64,000 nucleotides of DNA from Lichenostomus cassidix (GCA_008360975.2 CM039196.1:8908263-8972262), one strand, 5' to 3'. Shown: positions 1 through 14,929, counted from the stretch's first letter. Notes: generated by a model not told the origin, from the sequence alone. Translations and numbers: made by a program.

Positions 1-3000
1 AAGTCACTGGTTTCCCCTGGCACAAGTCCTGACAGCAAGGATACCCTCTGCATTAGAGCACTGGTGACCCCATACCCACCCTGACAGAGAAAAATCCCAT
101 TCCTGCACTCTTCCAAGCTGGCTGATGCTGGAGCACTGCCCGGCTCCATGGCCATAGGGGCTGAGAGCTCTGCAGTGGAGAAGGAACGTGCATCCCATAA
201 AAGGTGGTGTCTTGGACACTGACCTGGGAAGCTCTTGAGAGGCACATCCTGCCCTTCTCCATCAGAGGAAATCTTGAACCCTGTGAATGGAGAGGAAATC
301 TCTCAAGGATGTACCATTGCTGTCCGAAGGGAAAATAATTAATTTTTGACTTCCTTCAGTTTTGTTGATTGCTCACTGAAGGGCTTGTTTGACCACGAAA
401 AGCCATATCAGGCATTAAGACAAGGTTTGCCTAATTCAAAGGCTATAAACAATCAGTTGGGTAGCTCTGTGATTGCTGTATAAAGGGAGATTCCAGGTGT
501 AACAGAAGGTTTCTGTGTGCTCTCAGATGAAGCAATGGGAAATGGCAGGAGCCAGTCCAGGCTTTCACAAAGTGGAATTCATAGAGTTACTGTCATCTAC
601 CAGGAATGGCACCAAGATCTGGTTGTTCTGTTTTCCTTATCCAAACAAGAATCTGCACCCAACAGGTATTTTTCAGTGCAACCACAACTGCAGCAGACCC
701 CATCCATCCCTAGGAAAGCTCCCCACCTGCTCAAGGTGCTTTTTACATGCTTTTTACAGGATAGTTGGAGACAACCTAAACACGCTGGGTGGGTGGCAAA
801 GTGAACTCTAACCAAACTGTAAGCACAAAGAAGAAGAACAAAGTCATAATAGTCCCTTTCCCTACTTCTCCACTGATACTCACAAGTAAGACACAGAGAA
901 GACACTGTGTAAAGCTGCCTACCAAATATGAGCCTCCAGTGCTTGCTGCACCTCCAGGAAGATCTCCAAACTCCAATCCTGTCCAGACTGCCAAATTCTT
1001 ATCATCATGATAAAAAAAAAAAATCCACTACTTAACAGCATTTTAAAGCTACTATCAGGGCCAGGGAGCCTTACCAGCCCACATGAGAAAAGCATTCATA
1101 TCCCCACTTCAGAGACAAGACAATAGAGACAATCTTGTCCAGGGTTCAGAGCAGATCAGTGCCTGGGCTGGAATAAGGAATCTTCCTCCCAGACTCCTTA
1201 ACCATGTTCCTAGACATGACCTTTCTTCCCTGTCACATGCCTGATATATACAATAAACCCACAGGCAGCTGGAGGTGACAAGTGCAGAGGCTGGCACTGA
1301 CCTACTTGCACTGTGCCCAGAGCTCCATGGTATGTTGTGTTGAGTGCTTCTCATGACTTTGGTCTCTCCCCTCACTGTAAACCAGAAATCAATAAAATGT
1401 GAAGGTAGCACCCTCCATTTTCTTGTGAAAAATGACAGCAGATTAGATTGCAGCAGAGAAGCTGGAAGGAAGTTCAAAGTGTTTGTCATTTAATGGGAAA
1501 CTTGCAGATTATTACAGAAAGTTGTTGGGTAACTAATCACTGTTAAAGTCTAACCTAAGTAAGAGGGCCCTAAAACCAGAAGAACACGGACTTTCCCAGC
1601 AAGAGCCAAGGTCCACTTTACATTCTGCTTAAGAATCAGTGGGACTTGGAGATGTGAGGCTCAGGAGTTATTCAGGAGGCTCAGGAGACATGAATGGACA
1701 CTGACCCATGGAGATCTATGTGTGCAGCCCACCCAAACTTGAGAGCCCACCACATGAGAGCTGTGCTTCTCAGGAAGCCCCACAACTTCTTGTTCCTTTC
1801 TCAGCAGCTGCTGCTGAAGGATCAGCCCTACTGTTCTTGGAGCAACAAATGAAACTTCTCAGCATAAAATTCAGCACTTCCTGGTAAGCCAGAATCTGTC
1901 CTGGGTTACCCTAGTATGGCAAGATTTCAGTGGGACCACTCAGCCCTCCTGCCCCATGGTAGGATCAGGGTTGCAGCCTCTCAGAGAGGGATGGGGCAGA
2001 GCAGCAGAGCAGCCATCCCCAAATCTGTTATTCCCACTTGTCAACCCACTTACCCAGCCTGGAGGTGCCTTCTGCCAGCACTGCAGGGCCACTCAGCTCA
2101 CAGAGCAATGGCAATCAACCCAGCAAAGAGCCACTGATGGCTGTTCAGGTGCTGCGTGGGAAGAAATTCCACCGAGTCCCTGAGAAGGCTGTGGACAAAG
2201 CTCTAATTTGCACTGAGTGGGCAGGGGCTATATACATTCTGGCTACACTACTGCCAGTCTTCTGAGGGCAAACCTATCTCTGGGGTGAACACCCGGACAC
2301 AAGAGTTTCATGGACCTTTACACTGGGACTCTTTTCCCTGCTGTGGAGGGTGCTCAGCAGCCATAAAAATAGTTCATATAGCACCACACAGGAAAGGTGC
2401 ACACCATGCAAGACAGCTCACGCCCTGAGTGAGAATCTGGACTTCCAACTCTTTTATTCCAGTGGTTCTCAGCACTTTACACTCTCAGTTTCCTCCCCAG
2501 TAAAACCGCCTCAGGAAATAAATGAATTTTTCTTTCTAAAGAAGTCACTCAGTGAAGCTCCAATACTGCCCTATTTCTTCAGGCACACATTTAGGCCAGC
2601 TAAGGCTTGGGCAATACCATTGATCTGTGTGGCCATTTGCAACCCATCAGTTTTGACCTTAGGAGAGAAACACACGCCACAGATTCAGTTTTGGAGTAAC
2701 CCACGAGCGATAGCCCACGTGTGGGATGGGCACTGTTGTACAATGGAACAGGCTCCTGTCACAGCCCACCACAGCAAAGCAGCTGATTATGTTCAGCTCC
2801 CACCAACCCAAGGCTAAACACTGAAATCACTGGGTGACTGTCTGCTTTCCAGAAGGGCAGTCACAAAGTTCATACAAAAGAAGACCACAGAGACAGGAGC
2901 CTATCTTGACTGGCCTCTACATTTGAATGCAGAAATAGGGCAGGTTTGGTGCTTGCAGCATCTTCTCCTCTGGGCAGAGCATAACACAGGACTGAGGAAA

Positions 3001-6000
3001 GGGTAAGTGCTCAAACACCAACAAAACCAAACACAGTACTTATTCTGTCCTGAGAGATGTCTCCCGCTATCAGGAGAACAGGACTCACATCTCAAGTACA
3101 GGTCAGAGAAAAGAATCCCTGTTTGGTTCATCTCCTCCCTGGCCCAGCTTCAGGGCTTGTTTGTTAGGTGCTGCAAAGGGCACCAGAAATGGTCATTGCT
3201 TATGAGAGATCAGAATCACAAGCCTCTGCCTCAAAGCACTTACAGCCTATGTTGTAAAGAGTGAGGGAGCCAGCTGAGCTGGAGGCAGAGACTGGATCAG
3301 CATGGCTCTGGGAACACACACTTGGCTTTGGGAGGAGCACACAATCTGCAGGGGCTGCACACACAGTACTGCACAGTGACCAGGCCTGCACAGGAGCTCA
3401 GCCCCTGCAGCTCTCCCCCTCCACCCCGCACACAGGGGCTGCTCAGCATTTCCATCACAGCCTCTGCATGCTGGGATGGGGCAAGTGCTGGTGCTTTCCC
3501 ATCTGCTGAGCCCACACCTGCTGCCATTTCCACTGCCACTGGCAACCACAGATGCCTTCACCATGTTCCAGCCTGATCTCTGGGGAAGGCTTTGTTTGTT
3601 TGCCCAGCATGCCAGGGTTGCAATCAGCTGGCAGAGAGACCAGTCACACCAGCATAGCACAGCACAAAGCTGCTCTAATCCCCCTCTATCAACCTGAACC
3701 CCTTGACCCCCTGACCTTCCCAGGGAGAAATAGCAATGCATGGGATACCACAGGCTCTGCACATTCACAGATCAGAGTGTCTCCCACAGGGCAAGAGGAG
3801 GGGTACTACAAACACAGACACCCCCTAAATTTTGAGAGCCATGGCAGCCAGTACCATCAGGCACAAATGGACCTTTGCAGCGGGGTAGAGTGGCCTTCCC
3901 TGGGAAAGGCTGTCACCTTCCCTGCAGATGGAGGCAAAAGGGCTTCCCACAGGCTGGGGCAATGTTCCCTCTCTCCCTCCCTCCCCACATAGGGTGCACA
4001 TCCTCAACTCTGGCCCTCTGATGCTTAGGGTACAACCATTTTCTGACAGCTGCCGTGCTTCTCCCACCTTGTCCCCTTGCAGTTGTCCCATAGCACTGAG
4101 GAAGAGGGACAATTTGCTGGTGAGGTCAGCCTGCTGTGTCATGGGGGTTTGGGGGGATCTTGAGGTTTAAGAGAGCTGCTCCCCCGTGAGAGCTCCCACA
4201 GCCAGAAATGAACCTTGAACTCCAGCAGGGCAGAGCAGAATTGTGCAGAGACGGAAGACTAGATAAAAGAGATTATCCTCTCGTATATATGGATTTCTTT
4301 TAAGAGAGCAGGAAGGAGCAGGAAAGAGAGGCAGAGTTGGCCTGGTCCGACTGTTTAGATCTGAGGCTACCAGAAATCCTGGCTACTCTTGAAAAGGCTT
4401 CCTGACTCCCCACATGCCGCCCTGGCTGTCTCGCTGACCTCTGCCACAGAGATCCCACCAGCCTTGAGCTAATTTGGGCTCGTGGGTGAGAACACAGAAA
4501 CACAATGGTGACAGGAATGAAAAGCAATGGGGAGGATGACACCCAGGAGACTTATTCTTATCAAGAAACAACATTATATCAAAGGGGGGGTCTATGAATA
4601 CAGAGAAGAGCCTTTTGTAAAAGCTGCAATTGAGCTAAATCCTGCAATTTTTACATGCTGGTCTCTCAGGAACCCCATGATGAAGACTGCCCCAAAGGGG
4701 GACCCCTGTGCCAAGCCAGGCCATGTGCCAGACACACTGCACACCGAGCAGCCACACACCCATGGCACAGTGGCTGTTTGCCCTGTGTACGTGCTTTTTA
4801 ATTACAGCTTTTGTTTGCAAAGCATCTTTTATAAAAAAGACAAATTGCATTACTCTCAGCTTATTAAAATCACACTCAGAATTTCTCAACTGCTAATTAC
4901 AGCCAGACAGCAGTGTCAGTGTAATTGAAGCTGGGATGGACGTTGGGGGATCCAGCTGTCACACAGCCCCTTCCTGCACTGGCCTGAGCCAGGCTCAGCT
5001 GAGCCCTGCCCAGGCTTTGGCCCCCCCTGACATCCAGGCACAGCCCTGCCATGCCATGAGAGATAATGCAGGTAAGGCCAAGCGCTTCCTCAACACCAAA
5101 GTGCCCAGTTACAGCTGGGCACCCACCCTGACTGCTGCAGGGGCTGGGGAAAGGGACACGTGGCCATGAGGTTACAGCACTGAGGTGTGGGGAGTGGAAG
5201 GGGGTTTTCTCCTGTTTCTGCTGCTAAATGATTGCAATAAATCACATTGCCTGTCTGAGCCTCCATTTCCTTTCATTCAAAACAGATTTTGGGATTCCCT
5301 ATTAATTAAGCAGCTCTGGGAACAAACCACAGAATGGACTCGTGCAGGCACTTATCTCATACAAACACTTTAAAGCCTGACTGTGGCACACAACAGACTG
5401 GAAGTGGATTACACAGGGAAACATGTAAAGCCCTAGGTAATAAGAGTTCCAAAGAACTGAGAGACAGCAATAAAAGAGCTTACAGACCTGTGAGGAGCCG
5501 GGAGCTCATTGGAGAACCAGCTGTGACTCTGTAACACTTGGTCTTGGCAGAAGGGTCACCACAGGTGTGCAAACAGCCGTGTGGACAGCACAGCAAACAC
5601 CTACCCTGAGCTCAGGCACCTCAGAAACAGAGCTCTCAGGGCTCAGCTGGGACCAGGTAAGCTTTGGGCAAGTGAGACTTAACCCCAGCACTGGCTTCCT
5701 GCTGCCAAGGGGATGCTGTGAAGAATATCACCTTCAGGAAGATGGAGCACTAATTAGGGAAAGCAGATAAAGACTGCATCTCTTTCAAGATGAGTTTCCT
5801 TCCCACTGAAATCCTCACAGTTTCAGTGCTCTGCAGGATGCAAACACATCCTTTAATGACTTCCTGGAGCCTAGTTTCAAAGATCAGTCCCTTCAAAAGC
5901 AGGAACACGCCAAGATCAATAGTAGACCCAGGAGAGCTCTGAGCATGCCAGCTCCAAAACCATCCAGCTTTCACTACCTATCACATGCGAAGGGGCAATG

Positions 6001-9000
6001 CTACCTTTTCATATTTGAAAAGGCTACCAAGACTTACTAAGCAATCAGTCTTCCCTGTGTACCAAGGGAAAACATAAATCAGTAGGAAATTTTAAATTTC
6101 AGAAACAGCATGATGTGCCTGTGCAATATATCCTGGAGAGGCAAACCCACAGATAGAGTTCACAAGTGAAGAGGAGCAGAGCTCACAGACAGTGGATGTG
6201 ATCCCAAGAACAAGGATATGCTCATCTGCTCCTTGAACAGTTTTGCTACTAACTCCTTAAAGTCACTTATAGGAAATCCTGGGAAGTAGCTATCAGGTGA
6301 TCATTTAAAATCCAATACAAGTTAAAAGTGAAGAATGAATGATCGCATTTCCTGTGGAAAAAGCTGAGTGCGATGTCTTATGGATGCCAGAGGCAGCTTA
6401 TTTACTTGTGGCCCAGTAATGAAATGGTAGAAGATAACATATGGAGCTAGCAAAGGACATCAGGAAAATTTCAGTTGTGGAAAACTTGAAAACATCTGTG
6501 AAACAGGGAAAATCACATCTGATGAAATTCAATATAGAGAAATATGTAATGCCTGGCTTTGATAAACCAATATGAAGGATAGATATATATTGATAAGTTT
6601 TAGTTAGAAGCTCTTTACACCACCACTAAATCTCTTACAAAGATTTGGGGAAAAAATGCAGTAAGAAGGAAGCAAGAATTTGTTAGCTCCTGAGTCATTG
6701 GCTCTTATTTAGAGCTTATAAATGAAACTGGGTCTGTAAAGAGGAAAAGTATTCCTTTGAAAAGGATAAAGAGGACAGAGGCAGAGTTAAGAATCAAAGC
6801 TGACAAATCAAGCTACGGCTATGGAAACTTTTTAAAAAAAGAATAACTCAGTACATGGAACTTACCTAAGAAATGATGCAACAAAGATTATGCCCAACAC
6901 ACTGAAAAATAAAGTGTTTTCAGTCTAGGGTGTTCACTCAAGTACAGCTAACTGCAGCTCCCTTGGAACAGCATTGAAATCTGTCCAAATAGGAGAATTC
7001 CAGTCAGAGGTCAGTATTTTCATCCCTTAAAACACGTGTGCAGCGTCAGAGCATGCCACAGGAACACAATGCCTGAAAAGCAAAGGCAGGATTCCCAAGA
7101 GCTTCAAGCCTTCCTCTCCCTACCTGGAGCCTCTGGCAGCGAGGGATCGGCTGCCTCACCTCACCTCTCAGCCTCCGAGCAGAGTCACTCACCCCATCCG
7201 CCCCGCAGACACACCTGCGCGCTGCGATCCTACCTGGAGCTAAGTGGGATTTTCCATGCAGGCGGTGCGGCATCTCAGGGGTCCTCCCAGCACATCCCTG
7301 CCTGGCCCAGGGCTTGGTGACTGGCCCAGGGAGAGGAGAGCCTCTTCTCCAGAGCAGCCGGGCTGTTCCCCTGTGGGTGAGAGGCTGGGTCAGTCCCAGT
7401 TCTTGTGCTGGGCACTAGATGGCACAGACGGGAGGCGGTTCAAGGGGAGCCAGCCCGGGCTGGGCGGGCCGCACGGGGGGCTGCCGCTTGTCCAAGGGGG
7501 CTGCTGCCATGGGGGATGCGCTGCCAGCAGCAGCATCCCACGGGGGTATTCCCTCCATGGGGTGTCCCCCCTGCCACTGCCCTGCTGCACCCCTCACATC
7601 CCGTCCTGTCCAGCCAAAGCGCCTGTGCTGCAGGGAAGCCGGATAGCTCGGCAAGGGCTGGGGCATCTGTGCCCCTGCTTTCTGGACACGACTTGCTGCT
7701 CCTCACCAAGCTCAGGCTCACTGCCTCGGCCTCGAAAACACCTGGTTCACAGAGCAGCCCTACATTTGCCTCAAACTGCTTCAAAAAGAGGGCAGAAATC
7801 CTCCCTAGGATGGCCTGTCCTGTTTCACCGTGAGGCTACACCTTGAGCATTAGTCTCCAGGATAATAAATAGCACCTGATACCTAGAGTGTGGAAAGAGA
7901 CACCGAGAGCCAGGTACCACATCAGTGGTCCTTCTGGGTTCAGGCCAGTTCTGGGGAGAGGCACCCCAGCAGCTTTCCTTTGCCTGGTGGGATGATGGTG
8001 CAAAGGAGGGAAGCACTTAGTCACTGCTCTTAAAGCATTTGTCACAAGCAGCTCACTCTTCCTCCTGGTTTTCTTCCTTTTCAGCACTGCTGCCTGCAAT
8101 CACTGAGGCAGGACCTGCACCCCAGAGCCTTCCCAACCTCATCTTCCTCAATTTCTTTAAGGTGTGGATGAAATTCCTTACAAATGAACTGTGTGTACTG
8201 ACGCAATGAGGCAAACATGGGCTAAGCCACACAAAACTGCTGTGGTAAGCACAGGAAAAGCCAAAGCGTTTTCCATGGTGACAAAAAAAAAGTATGGGAA
8301 GGTGGAAGGTTGTATGTTGGCCTCTGCTGTTCTGACATTAGAAATTCAATTTACTTCAAAGGTTAACACAGTTAATGCATCTGCTGAAGATCACAGGCTC
8401 TGACAGCCTGCCTGGAATGGCTCCATCCATGGCACTGCACGAGGGACAGCATGTGCAGGGTGGCACTGAGACAAGCAGCAAGCTCTGTGCGCAGGGCAGA
8501 AGTGGCACACATGAGTGTTATCCAGACCAAACCTGAGCCTGGCAAAGCTCAAAAGAGCTTTTGTGCTGAGCGGCGCAGTGGTGCCAGGTATTGATGACAC
8601 AGACAAGTCTCCAAGGAAAAGCCTGTTTGCTTTTCCAGCAGCACTACCCTTTCCTGTCTGTCTGCTCATGGCACTGCCCTACAGACTGCAGCAGGTCTAG
8701 GGATCACCTAGGTCAAATCCTACAGGATGAATCCCTCAGGGTGTCACAGGTGAGAGACAAAACATAATTTGGATGCCAACACTGTAAAATCCAAATTCAT
8801 CCATGGTGTAAACAGGGCATTAGATAAGTTTGGCTCAGTGGCTCTTATCTTTTAAAGGCTGGAGAGGGTGACACTGGTGACCAGGTCACAACCTGGAGAG
8901 GGACTCATGCTAGATTGTGGGGACAGCTCCAGTCCAGTGTCCAGCGGCTGGGCAGTACAGAACTGCCAGAGAAGCCCATTCAACACTGGGCTCTCGCTGA

Positions 9001-12000
9001 CAGACTTGGAGACCTTCTTCTGATCAACTATCTGAATTGAAATGCTGGGTCACTGGTGTGGAACAACCTGGCTCTGAAAGGTTCCTGGGCAGCAAAGGAA
9101 ATGCTTCAAAGAAGGCTTCAATTCCCACTTCAAGCTCTGTTTCTTGTACACTTCAAACATTTGGGGGTTTTTAGACAAGAGATGTCTTTTAATCTTTGGA
9201 TATAAATGGAGAAAAAATAGTCAAAGTTGAAAGAAATAAAAAGTTGGTCACTTTTCCAGGCATACTATGAACTGTAAACACATTTTAAAAAGTAATTTTA
9301 GGTCTTTAAATTGAGGTCTTTGGAGAACATGAAAGTCTTAGTCAGTGGTGCCATCCTCCTCAGCAGGAGGACATCTAATTTGTCATCTGATGGCTAGACT
9401 CGCTTCCCTCTGCCAGAGACAGCAATGGGGAGAGCATTGAGCCACACAGCCACCACTCAGACCAGCCCCCAGCACCTCCATGCACTGTGTCTGCTCAGGC
9501 CAGACTCCACAGCCTGGCCTCCAGTGCATGGTCCATATACTCCCCCAGGGGCCTGTGGTTGCTCTCAGCAGTTTAGCACTGCTTGCTAAGATACTTAGAG
9601 GCAATATAATCTGTGCACTTAGTGGTTTCAAATTCCAAAAGAAGCTTAGCAGCACCAGGTGCTGCCTTCAGCCTCTCCTGCATGGGCTTAAGATGGTTTA
9701 ATTCTTTTATGAAACCACAACTCCAGCCCACAGCTTTAAACTGTGGAGCTTCTAAGCCAGGTTTTCTAAAAGCTCTTCAGAAATATTTTTATGAGACACA
9801 CACAGAAAAAGGGATTTCAGAGGAACATATTATAAGATCAAACATTTCTGCCTCTTAAAAGCTGGAAATGCGAGAGCCCCATGGCAAAGTACATTTGAAG
9901 TCCTTGCAAGGCTTTCCTCCACTGTTTCTCCTGTGATCAGCAGAGTCTGGCCAGCACCACTGCTTCCAGAGCAGCGAGAGGTGTCTCTGGTGGTGCTTTC
10001 AGAGCTGCCTGCCCTGCCTTTCTGCCAGGGACTACAGCCACTGCAGCAGTTCATTGCAAGGCTGTGAGTCCAAACCCCATAGTATTTTCACAGCTCATCT
10101 TAATTTAATCAAGATAAAATTAATCTAAATAAAATGGGTGCAGCATTCTCCCAGAACAAAGGTAACAGAAATCCTCCATGCATCTCAGTTCCCTAACTGA
10201 CTCACCAGAAAAGCAGTGGAACCTCAGAATTTCCCTGTGCTAAGAAGTCAAGGTAATGCCATGCGTCACTGGAGCGGACTGGTGACCTTCCTTGTGCTCA
10301 CAGCAATGTTGTCCAATTTCACTGTGACCACAAGATCACAGGTTGTTAAGATTCTCTATGCAGGCAATATACAGCCTAACAAATCTGCTTTTATTGGTCC
10401 TGCCAGAACTTGATTAATTTGCTCAATAATCAACAGGCCAGTGTCCATAATTACTTAGCAGAACTCTTGTCTTTTTGAAAACCCATCACTGCACAGATGT
10501 GTGCCTCAGACTCAGAACACCACCAAGGGCCTTGTGGGCAGCAAAGAGAGCCTCAGCTGCAAGAAGCAAAAGGTTTAAGACCTAATGAATATTACATGGG
10601 CTATTGCCACCATTTCTCCAAGTGCAGAGCCTCAGCAATGACTGTCTGCAGGCAGCTGCTTCCAACAGCACTGATGCTGTGGGAACTTCCTAAGACTATA
10701 ACAGTGCAACTAATGCTGTGTTCAGCTTTTATCTCCCCACCTCCATGTATTCTGCCAGATTCAGGGAAGAAATCCCCTTAATGGTTGTCATTAAGAGGAC
10801 TTCTTCCCCAGAACTGCACTGTCATGGACAGACGGACCTTCTCCAGGTCTGCTGTTTTGTTCAATCGAGAGCTTACAGGTGTTTGGGATATGGAGTTCCC
10901 ACATGAACAGATCATGGCCAAACAGCAAGTGCATTTGCCCCTAGCTATAATGGAATTAAATCTAGAGCCTGCACCAGCACTTTGCATGTATCTCTCCAGA
11001 GCTACAGCTCCCTTCCCAGCAGGACGCTTGGCTTTGAGGGATCTGCCAACAAGCTCGGAGCCACAAGAAATAACAACTTGGGAGCTCAGACAAACTGGTT
11101 TGCAGGCAAACAAAAGCTGAAGCTGTGAAAGTGTGAGGCAGTCATTGCAGTGTCTGGCAGCACAGCCTCACCTCCGCCTTAATCCTCTTTCCCTTCTTAA
11201 GCACTAAATTAATCAATTACACTTCCAGCCCGGCAAAACCAGTCAGAAATGTAACCTTCATCATATGCAAGGCAAACATAATTAGGATTGTCATTCGAAT
11301 CCAGCTTGACCAGCATACAAATCAGAGCAGCCCCAGTGAGCGTGTGGCCCTGCGCGTGCACTCCCTCCCGGGCAGGGGCAATTGGCATTGCAGTCACACC
11401 GCTGGCACCACGGGCTATTCCAAGGGAAAGGGCAGCGGCTCCAGCTCCGGCTGCGGCCATCCAGCTCTGCAGGGAGTGCTGTGGCACTGAGCACTGCACA
11501 AACAGGGCAGGGGAACATCAGGCAGTGCGAACCCAAGGCAGCCCCTCCGGCCGTGTCAGGGAGGAAGCCACAGATGCAAGCCTGGCCTCCCAGCCCAGTG
11601 CTGCACAGGCCACAGACCCTGTAGGGATGGATGACATGGAAACGAGGCCTTGGAAACCCCTGGCCATGATTGCCAGGGTGAATTCATATGGGGTGAACAA
11701 TGATTATCCCCTCCCCAGCCTACTAATGGGAAACTAATGGGGGCTAAGCAAGCGCAGGAAGAGCAAGGCAGGAGTGGTCAGTGAATGCATCACCCCAAGG
11801 CTCAAGAGCAGTCAAAAAAAGCCAAGTGAGTGCTGGGAGCCAGAGCAAAACCACAAGCCCAGTGTGCTCCCAGGTAGATCCAAGGTGCAGCTGCAGCACC
11901 ATGCTTGTTGTCCTGCTGCAGCAGAGGCTTCAGCAGGACTAGAGGAGAGGCAGGAACCTAGTTAAGGGTGAACAGAGGGCTGAAATGGTTTCTGTACAAG

Positions 12001-14929
12001 TCCAAGACTCTTCAGCCTGTGAAAACCTGAGAGGGGACACAGCAGAGGTTTATTATACAAGAGTGGTTTAGAGAAAATGAATCAGGAATGACTGCCTGCT
12101 GCCTCTTCCAATATTTAAGCTACAAAAGCATCAAATGAAAACAGTGAGTGACAGATTCAGAACAAAGTAAATATTTCTTCACACAGCTGAACAGTGCCAT
12201 AAGTTGCTGTGGATACCCAAAATTTTCTCAGGCTCAAAAAGAGGTTTATAAAAAAACCTGTGAAGACTACTAAATGCAGAGAGAGATCCACATCCCAGGA
12301 AATCCTGAACTACAGATGGCTGATAGAAAGGAGAATATTCAGCAACACAGTGACCTGCATCGCCCTGTTGTTATCCTCCTTGCTAGATATCCTCTATTAA
12401 CCAGTAATTGAAGATCCCACAGGAAAGAGATCCACTACAGTCATTCTTCTGTCCTGGCTCTGACCTGAGCTCTCTTTACTTGCCTGAAAGATTAGGAACT
12501 GGGAACATTCCCATTCCTGGACACTTGAGTGACAACAAGATGTGCTTATAGCACAGAATTTGAGTGAATAGCAAAAGGATCTCTGTTTGCTTTCCCTTTT
12601 TTTGCATTTCTCATGTTAGGAATGATTTTTGGTAAAATTAACTCAGTCATGCTGCACCCAGCTAGATGCAGTTGGCAGCACCATGTACCCCACATTCAGT
12701 TTAGAAACAAGATAATATCCTTCTGAGAGGTGCTAAAATATCCACAGGGATGGGATTTCAAAGTCTCAAAACCATAGCTTGTGGTCATTGTGAGAGACCC
12801 CAGAGTTCCCATTCTGTCATACCCAACGATCTCAGGAGCTGATCTATCTCCATGTAAAGTTTACACATGCCCTTGCCACTGCAGCAGAGATGAAAGGAAA
12901 GGAGGGGACACTCCTGTAGATTGGTATCTCCCAGGTCTTGCATCCCCACCTACTGGCTCAGTCTCTCCTAGGGTTGCGTAGGACCAGAGGATGCAGACTG
13001 ACAGAGTCCACTCTTTCCAAGCAAACTCCTGCCTCCTCTCCTGCTGACCATCTCAGCTACAGAAGTACATCCACTCGCTGTCATGTGCCCTTTGCAAGCA
13101 CACACAGATAGGGCAGGATTATCTCTCGGTTTTCAGAGAGCTGCCAGCCAGGCATTCTCCTTCAGTAAAGCCAAGTGGAGCACTGGCGTGTTTCTCGTTA
13201 GCTCCTATTATTCATGCTATTGTAGTGTTCGCAGTGCTAAAGCACACAGCCCAGAGACAGCTGAACTGCTCCTGCAATTGTTTGTTTGTTAAGAGGATTT
13301 GCTCTGTGGCAGGATATTTCCAAGTCACATGCAGAGGAGAGGGTATCCTGGTAACAGTGCCATCCTCTGAGCCCCTTGGGTGCCCTGGTTCTCCCCCTGC
13401 CTCAGAACAAGCCACCCAGATTCATCCTCACTACGAGTAAACTGCAGATTGTGTTTCCTTCTGACTCTCAGAGATAAGGTGTGAGACAACTGAGCCATAC
13501 AAAGCCATTCTGCTGATAAACAGATCCTTTGGTTCCAAACGCCACTATTGCTGCTGCTCCTTTCAGCAGCACTCGGAGCAGAGCAGGCAGGAGCACATAT
13601 CTGTGGCAGCCTGTCCAGCTGCCAGACAGCAGGGAAAGGCCACCATGCAGCCCTGCATTGACACCTTTAGCCATTGCTCCAGCAGTTTTTGTCCTTCCCT
13701 TTGCTCCCAGTGACAATCCTGCAGCTGTAACACTGCACCTCATATGAGTGATTTTCTTTTGACCCAGCCTCTCTCAAAGCTCTCTGACCAGATCCAGAAG
13801 TCCTTGCTCAGCATCTACTCCCTCCAAATGGGATTAGCTTGAGTCAGCCTCAGCCATATCTCATGATCTGTTGATGCTAATTTCCCTGATGCAGGTGCTT
13901 AGAGCAGAGAGGGCACTAATGGGCAGATGGACAGTCAGGGCTTTTGTCTGATCAAGCATCGAGTAAAATTCTGCGAAGAGCCTTCAGAATCTGGCCTACC
14001 ATGGTTAGAGAGCTTCACAAACACTGTGAACAAAATTAATGCATTAGCCAGCCTGCTTTAGAGTGCAGCCCCTTTTTGTCCTTGTCTCTTCAAGCTAGAA
14101 AGGGGTCACCAGTAGAATATTTGAAAGAGGCTGTAATGATGCAAAACATCCACATCTCCATCCCCATTCATGGCTCAGAGGAAGGCTGAGAAGGAAAATG
14201 ATCCTTGCTGGCTCTGTACCACAAAGAGCCATGGCCATCCCCTTTCCCCCGAAGTGAGGAGGACCCAATGGCCACAATAGATTCTTTTCAGGTGCACTGG
14301 ATGATACTTGTCTACGGAAGCACAAGGCGGTGGGAACTCCAGGCTGTTCCCATAGCTGCATGCCCTCACATTGCAGCTACACGACGCCCCTGCTCTGTGT
14401 GCAGGACTCACAGCCTGCCATGGGCACCTGGGCTCAGTGTGGTGATGGTCCTGAACAGAAGCAAGCTTATGGCTCCAACACCAAAAAGTAGGTCAGGCTG
14501 AGCCACTGGTTATACTGGCAGTATGATCAAGCTGCCTGAAAAATCTCGGTGGCTGGAGATGTGAACCAGGCTTTGTTTTTTACCATCCTGTTGGATTACA
14601 GTGATTTTGTCAGAGAAAAAGCATGTGCTAAACTTGCTGTGCACTGCTGGAGGAGGGAAGGATGCATACAAGGAAAACAGTTCTACCCACAGCAGGTAAG
14701 GAACGGTGCCAGCATCGTACTATCAGTTGCAGATGATGGGTGGTGGGCAAAATTCCTGCCACTTTCTAGATTAGTAAAACACCTCCTCTGGGTCCAACAG
14801 CAGACTGATAGAAAACACAGCCCACAGAAGCAGTCCCTGCCAGATGGTGTGTTTTGAACCACTATTAATCTAGACAACCTTTTGCGATGTTCAAGGAGTT
14901 TGTCCAGGAATAAAAAAGCTCCCCAAAAT
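1..14929. other. Gene-free region upstream of LRRC75B
   Basis: I see no exon of a recognisable protein on either strand. Open frames are short (the longest about 200 codons, in the GC-rich patch near 7.2-7.85 kb), overlap each other on both strands and resemble no family I know. The stretch is mostly unique sequence with short A-runs (for example 1010-1023). A GC/CpG-richer patch lies at about 7130-7720. AT-rich blocks with TAATTA-type motifs lie at about 4790-4930, 10085-10135 and 11200-11300 and could be regulatory, but nothing here proves it. Confidence 0.6.
4799..4903. promoter_or_regulatory. Possible enhancer-like AT-rich block with repeated TAATTACAGC
   Basis: TAATTACAGC occurs exactly at 4799-4808 and 4894-4903, and TAATTGA follows at 4922-4928. 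TAATTA is a homeodomain core. The block is AT-rich between GC-richer flanks in a gene-free region. Function is unproven. Confidence 0.25.

Noticed and set aside
2350..2817. 155-codon plus-strand open frame
   Set aside because: No recognisable motif, no splice or promoter context, and no paralogue known to me.
7244..7846. 200-codon open frame in a GC-rich patch
   Set aside because: The product is Pro/Gly/Ser-rich and unlike known proteins, and overlapping frames are open on both strands, as expected from composition.
1..14929. Possible GGT-family exons upstream of LRRC75B, expected from mammalian gene order
   Set aside because: None of the gamma-glutamyltransferase signature peptides appears in any frame, so the neighbour must lie outside the window.
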